Shown: piece after piece, positions 60,820-64,000 of the stretch
Layout of the letters: each line of letters begins with the position of its first letter
How positions within the stretch are numbered: position 1 is the first letter of the stretch
Assembly (NCBI GenBank): GCA_029560585.1
Contig: JAKQKQ010000142.1
Location: 1-64,000 of the forward strand
From: Verrucomicrobiota bacterium
GTDB taxonomy: Bacteria > Verrucomicrobiota > Verrucomicrobiia > JADLBR01
Direction of reading: 5' to 3'
Length of the DNA stretch: 64,000 bases
Notes under the pieces: generated by a model
What the model was told of the DNA's origin: nothing
Seen by the model: the letters and a program-made list of their open reading frames with translations, nothing else
Databases searched by the model: none
Program-made: the position numbers and the translations under genes

Positions 60820-63800
60820 GTGAGCACCACCCTCGCCGGCACCCGATCTTGGCCACGTCAAAAACTCGCCATGAGGCATTGCCTCATCCTCTGCGCCCCC
60901 TGGCTGCTCGGCGGACAAGCAGGCGCGCAGCCACCCAAAGTCGTCGCATCCGACGTCTGCGTCTATGGCGGGACATCGGGCGGCGTGGTCGCCGCGCTCC
61001 AGGCCGCGCGGATGGGCAAGCGCGCGGTAATCGCTGAGCCCGGCCGTCACCTTGGCGGCATGACGGCCGGTGGACTCGCCGCGGTCGACATCGGCGAACC
61101 GCGTTCCGTCGGTGGCATCGCCCGCGAGTACTTCACGCGACTGGCCGCGGGCTATGGCAAGACGCTCGCGTGGGACCAGCCGTTCAAGGGGCACGGCGGC
61201 GGGCCCGCCACAGGCGGCGCCTTCGCCATCGAGCCGCATTCCGCCGAGCGGCTCTTCGAGGAGATGCTGCACGACGCGGGCGTTGTCGCTCATTTCGGCG
61301 CAAGGCTTGCCACCGTTCGCAAAGAGGGCGCGCGAATCGCCGAACTCGTCATGGAGGATGGCGCCATATTCCAGGCCAAGATGTTCCTCGACGCCACCTA
61401 CGAGGGCGATCTCATGGCACGAACCGGCGTGAGTTACACGCTGACCCGCGAGGGCAACGCCAAATATGGCGAGACCCACAACGGCATCCATTACGGCGAA
61501 AAGTTCCGGCCGCGCACCGACCACGCCAAGCCCGGCCCCAACGGCCGCACCCCCAGCGGCCAGGGCGTCTGGGATCGCGATCTCCCGCTGGATCCCTACG
61601 TCGTCCCCGGCGATCCCAAGAGCGGTCTGCTTCCCCTGATCGATCCCGGAGAACCCGGAACGCCGGGCGACCCTGCCCCAGGCATCCAGGCGTACTGCTA
61701 TCGCCTCTGCCTCACCACCAACGATAACCGCATCCCCATCGCACCGCCCAAGGATTACGACCCGAAGCGCTACGAGATCGTCGCGCGGTTCATCGCAGGT
61801 TGCCTCGCGATCGGCGACGATGTCGACCTCCGCTGGTTTTCCAAGTTCGACCCGCTGCCCAATGGGAAGTTTGATTTCAACACCGCCACATTCGGGGCCA
61901 ATCTACCCGGCGCGAGCTGGGAATGGCCGGAGGCTTCCTACATGCGCCGTGAGCAGATCGCCAAGGCGCATGAGGATTACCATCGCGGCCTGCTGCACTT
62001 CCTCGCCACTGACCCACTCGTGCCCCAGAAGGTGCGCGAAGCGATGGGTCGCTTCGGCCTGCCCCGCGACGAGTTCACCGACAATGGCGGCTGGCCCCAC
62101 CAGATCTATGTCCGCGAGGCCCGCCGAATGGTCAGCGACCTCGTCATGACCGAGCATCACACCTTTGGCAGAGAAGTCGCACCAAAGTCGATCGGCCTGG
62201 GCTCCTACGGCACCGACGTGCACGAGATCCGCCGGATCGCCAAGGACGGCGTCGTCATCCGCGAGGGCAAAATCGCCACCGGACGGGATGGCGCACCGCC
62301 CTACCCCATCGGCTACGGCGCCATCGTTCCCAAACCCAACGAATGCGAGAACCTGTTCGTCACGTTCGCGCTCAGCGCAAGCCACACGGCTTTCGCCAGC
62401 ATCCGCATGGAACCGGTGTTCATGGTCATGAGCCAGTCGGCGGCCGCGGCCGCGTGTCTGGCGATTGACAGAGGGATCCCGGTGCAGCGGGTGGACTACG
62501 CGGGGTTGCGCGAGCGTTTGTCAAACGGCGGCCAGGTCCTCGAGTGGGGCCAACCCGCCAAACCGCCGCCACAGGCGCCCCCGGAAGCGGGCCCCGTTCC
62601 GCGCGCTTCGCGCATCCCCTCACTTCGGGACTTGCCGCTTCTCTTCGCCGACGACAGCGGGGTCGCCTCAAGCACCGGCGTCGTCCGCACCACGCATCCC
62701 GCCAAGACGCGCAACGCTCCCGTGATCGAGGCCGATCGCCCGTGGGAGGGTGGGCGCGTCTATATTTACGGCTCGGTCTATGCCGACGAACCTGCAGGCC
62801 CGTTGCGCCTGTGGTATATGTCCTTCCCCAATTATGTCTTGCACGCCACCTCGCGGGACGGCGTGAACTGGCTCAAGCCTTCGCTCCACCTACTCCCATT
62901 TAAGGACGCGACCGAGAACAACATCGTCCACAGGATCCACAGCCCCAGCGTGCTGCTGGACGCGCGCGAACCCGACCCGGCGAAGCGCTACAAATTGCTC
63001 GGGGCAAAATCCGGCGGCTATCACGCCGCGTTCTCCGCCGATGGCTTGCACTGGACGGCCTATCCGAAGAATCCCGTGTTGGAAAACTCCGATACGATCA
63101 CGCTCACGCAAGATCCGATCACGGGCGAATATCTGGCGTTCCACAAGCGTCCCACCAAAATCCGCGGTTTCGGACGTCGTGCGGTCTGGTTGGCGCGAAG
63201 CCGGGATTTTCAGGAATGGGGCGATCCGGAACTGGTCTTTGCGCCCGATGAGAGGGATGACTCGTGGGCCAACGGCCCGGACCAGCGCACCGAAGTCTAC
63301 AACATGTCGGTCTATCCGCACGCCGCTGGTTTCATCGGCTTGCCCACCATCTTCCGCCTCACCAAGCGTCTTCCCAAGAACAAAGTCTCTCCCGGCCAAA
63401 GCCCCGACGACGGCCCGATCGATGTCCAGCTCGCCATCAGCGCCGATGGTCGCACGTGGCAGCGCCCGGAACCGCGCTTGAACGTGATTCCGCGCGGCGC
63501 GCCCGGGACCTTTGATGGCGGCTCCATCCTCGGCGTTTCCAGCACCGCAGCGCATGTCGGCGAGGAGACGTGGATTTACTATACGGCGATGACCACGACC
63601 CACGGCGGGCCGATCCCTCCCAAACGCATGAGCATCGGCCGCGCCGAGTGGCGCCGGCACGGTTTCGTCTCGCTCGATGCCGCCGGGCTTGGCCGCGTCG
63701 AGACGAAACCACTGCGGCTCGGCGGGCCATCGCTGATCATCAATGCCGATGCCAGCCGCGGCCAATTGCGCGTGGCGCTGCTCGAAGCCGACGGTCGCGC

Positions 63801-63969
63801 CATCGCCGGCTACGCCCTGGATGACTCCGAACCGCTGCGCGCCGATGCCACTCGATGGACCGCACGCTGGCGATCAAAGGCCACACCACCGACGGACCGA
63901 CCACTGCAAATCGTGGTTGAAATGACCCATTGCCGCTTGTTCAGCATCTCGACCGCGACCTCGACATGA
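60820..63969 (+). CDS. FAD-dependent oxidoreductase fused to glycosidase-like beta-propeller
   Basis: A 1049-residue secreted protein. GTG 60820 has a good GGGAGG upstream; the signal peptide is RHCLILCAPWLLGGQAGAQ (ATG 60871 is possible). Residues about 42-570 form a FAD_oxidored (PF12831-type) enzyme: VYGGTSGGVVAALQAARMGKRAVIAEPGRHLGGMTAGGL, FLDATYEGDL, GSYGTDVHEIRRI, YPIGYGAIVPKPNECENLFVTFALSASHTAFASIRMEPVFMVMSQSAAAAACLA. After a Pro-rich linker (570-590), residues 600-1030 resemble a five-bladed GH32/43-type propeller (RLWYMSFPNYVLHATSRDGVNW, DPITGEYLAFHKR, DDSWANGPDQRTEVYNMSVYPHA, FDGGSILGVSST). The fusion is unusual: oxidation and glycan binding or cleavage in one chain. Function is inferred. 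Confidence 0.85.
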   Translation: MSTTLAGTRSWPRQKLAMRHCLILCAPWLLGGQAGAQPPKVVASDVCVYGGTSGGVVAALQAARMGKRAVIAEPGRHLGGMTAGGLAAVDIGEPRSVGGIAREYFTRLAAGYGKTLAWDQPFKGHGGGPATGGAFAIEPHSAERLFEEMLHDAGVVAHFGARLATVRKEGARIAELVMEDGAIFQAKMFLDATYEGDLMARTGVSYTLTREGNAKYGETHNGIHYGEKFRPRTDHAKPGPNGRTPSGQGVWDRDLPLDPYVVPGDPKSGLLPLIDPGEPGTPGDPAPGIQAYCYRLCLTTNDNRIPIAPPKDYDPKRYEIVARFIAGCLAIGDDVDLRWFSKFDPLPNGKFDFNTATFGANLPGASWEWPEASYMRREQIAKAHEDYHRGLLHFLATDPLVPQKVREAMGRFGLPRDEFTDNGGWPHQIYVREARRMVSDLVMTEHHTFGREVAPKSIGLGSYGTDVHEIRRIAKDGVVIREGKIATGRDGAPPYPIGYGAIVPKPNECENLFVTFALSASHTAFASIRMEPVFMVMSQSAAAAACLAIDRGIPVQRVDYAGLRERLSNGGQVLEWGQPAKPPPQAPPEAGPVPRASRIPSLRDLPLLFADDSGVASSTGVVRTTHPAKTRNAPVIEADRPWEGGRVYIYGSVYADEPAGPLRLWYMSFPNYVLHATSRDGVNWLKPSLHLLPFKDATENNIVHRIHSPSVLLDAREPDPAKRYKLLGAKSGGYHAAFSADGLHWTAYPKNPVLENSDTITLTQDPITGEYLAFHKRPTKIRGFGRRAVWLARSRDFQEWGDPELVFAPDERDDSWANGPDQRTEVYNMSVYPHAAGFIGLPTIFRLTKRLPKNKVSPGQSPDDGPIDVQLAISADGRTWQRPEPRLNVIPRGAPGTFDGGSILGVSSTAAHVGEETWIYYTAMTTTHGGPIPPKRMSIGRAEWRRHGFVSLDAAGLGRVETKPLRLGGPSLIINADASRGQLRVALLEADGRAIAGYALDDSEPLRADATRWTARWRSKATPPTDRPLQIVVEMTHCRLFSISTATST

Positions 63970-64000
63970 AACCCATCCTCGCCCTCCTCCTCTCCTGGGC
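63966..64000 (+). CDS. Partial gene start, exported protein
   Basis: ATG 63966 overlaps the oxidoreductase stop by 4 bases (ATGA). The visible text MKPILALLLSW is a signal-peptide start. The rest is outside the window. Likely the next gene of the same operon. Confidence 0.6.
   Translation, partial: MKPILALLLSW

Overview
The window is GC-rich, gene-dense bacterial chromosome. It has the look of the PVC superphylum, most likely Verrucomicrobiota or a close relative. The clues are a PEP-CTERM protein built of T5SS/PEP-CTERM-type repeats, secreted sulfatases next to glycoside hydrolases (GH95, GH106, GH16, sialidase), an unusually long GH106 enzyme, a fragment of a verrucomicrobial-type secreted protein C-terminus, and many dispersed hairpin repeats. 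This assignment is an inference; there is no rRNA or other strong marker here.

Layout. 1-3921: right end of an integrated element. It holds the C-terminal part of an integron-type integrase, an ASCH protein, a DUF5131 (Gp37/Gp68) radical-SAM-like protein with a long extra C-terminus, and a tyrosine integrase that abuts a tRNA-Arg(ACG) 3' fragment (the att junction). 3922-10418: a non-coding stretch with a hairpin repeat, then a minus-strand glycan cluster transcribed GH95 fucosidase, sulfatase, sialidase-SGNH fusion. 10594-13869: DUF3597 protein, glycine-rich membrane peptide, MFS permease, OXA-like serine hydrolase. 13943-20430 (plus): Ser/Thr kinase with TPRs, bioB, purE-purK, then an ECF sigma, a membrane protein and a periplasmic protein that look like a sensing triad. 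20617-24327: GH106 rhamnosidase. 24482-30713 (minus): nuoIJKLMN, the membrane half of complex I plus NuoI, without A-H. 31255-36954: CPA2 antiporter, DUF2723-TPR membrane protein and a dolichol-phosphate-mannose-synthase-like transferase. 36955-40580: repeats, an SGNH esterase and a truncated secreted protein. 40579-46814 (minus): a surface-glycan operon (methyltransferase, GT9, sugar epimerase, GT2, YfhO-like protein). 46911-54515: a MITE, the PEP-CTERM protein, a duplicated regulatory/signal-peptide cassette, an alpha/beta esterase, a dead beta-propeller gene, GH16, and a membrane protein of unknown family. 54542-64000: FadL-like porin, second sulfatase co-transcribed with two response regulators and a PAS histidine kinase, and divergently a FAD-oxidoreductase fused to a glycosidase-like propeller.

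How the genes work together. Secreted hydrolases and sulfatases would strip sulfate, fucose, rhamnose, sialic acid and esters from complex glycans. The two-component system at 57558-60586 is translationally coupled to the second sulfatase and faces the oxidoreductase fusion across a shared intergenic palindrome, so it may be a glycan-responsive regulon. The most striking structural features are the tRNA-att junction, a REPIN-like double-hairpin element, a 177-bp MITE with perfect 26-bp ends, and a duplicated cassette whose two copies differ in length by exactly three units of a 23-bp tandem repeat. Where a start was moved from the longest frame to an internal ATG/GTG, the reason is given in the entry.
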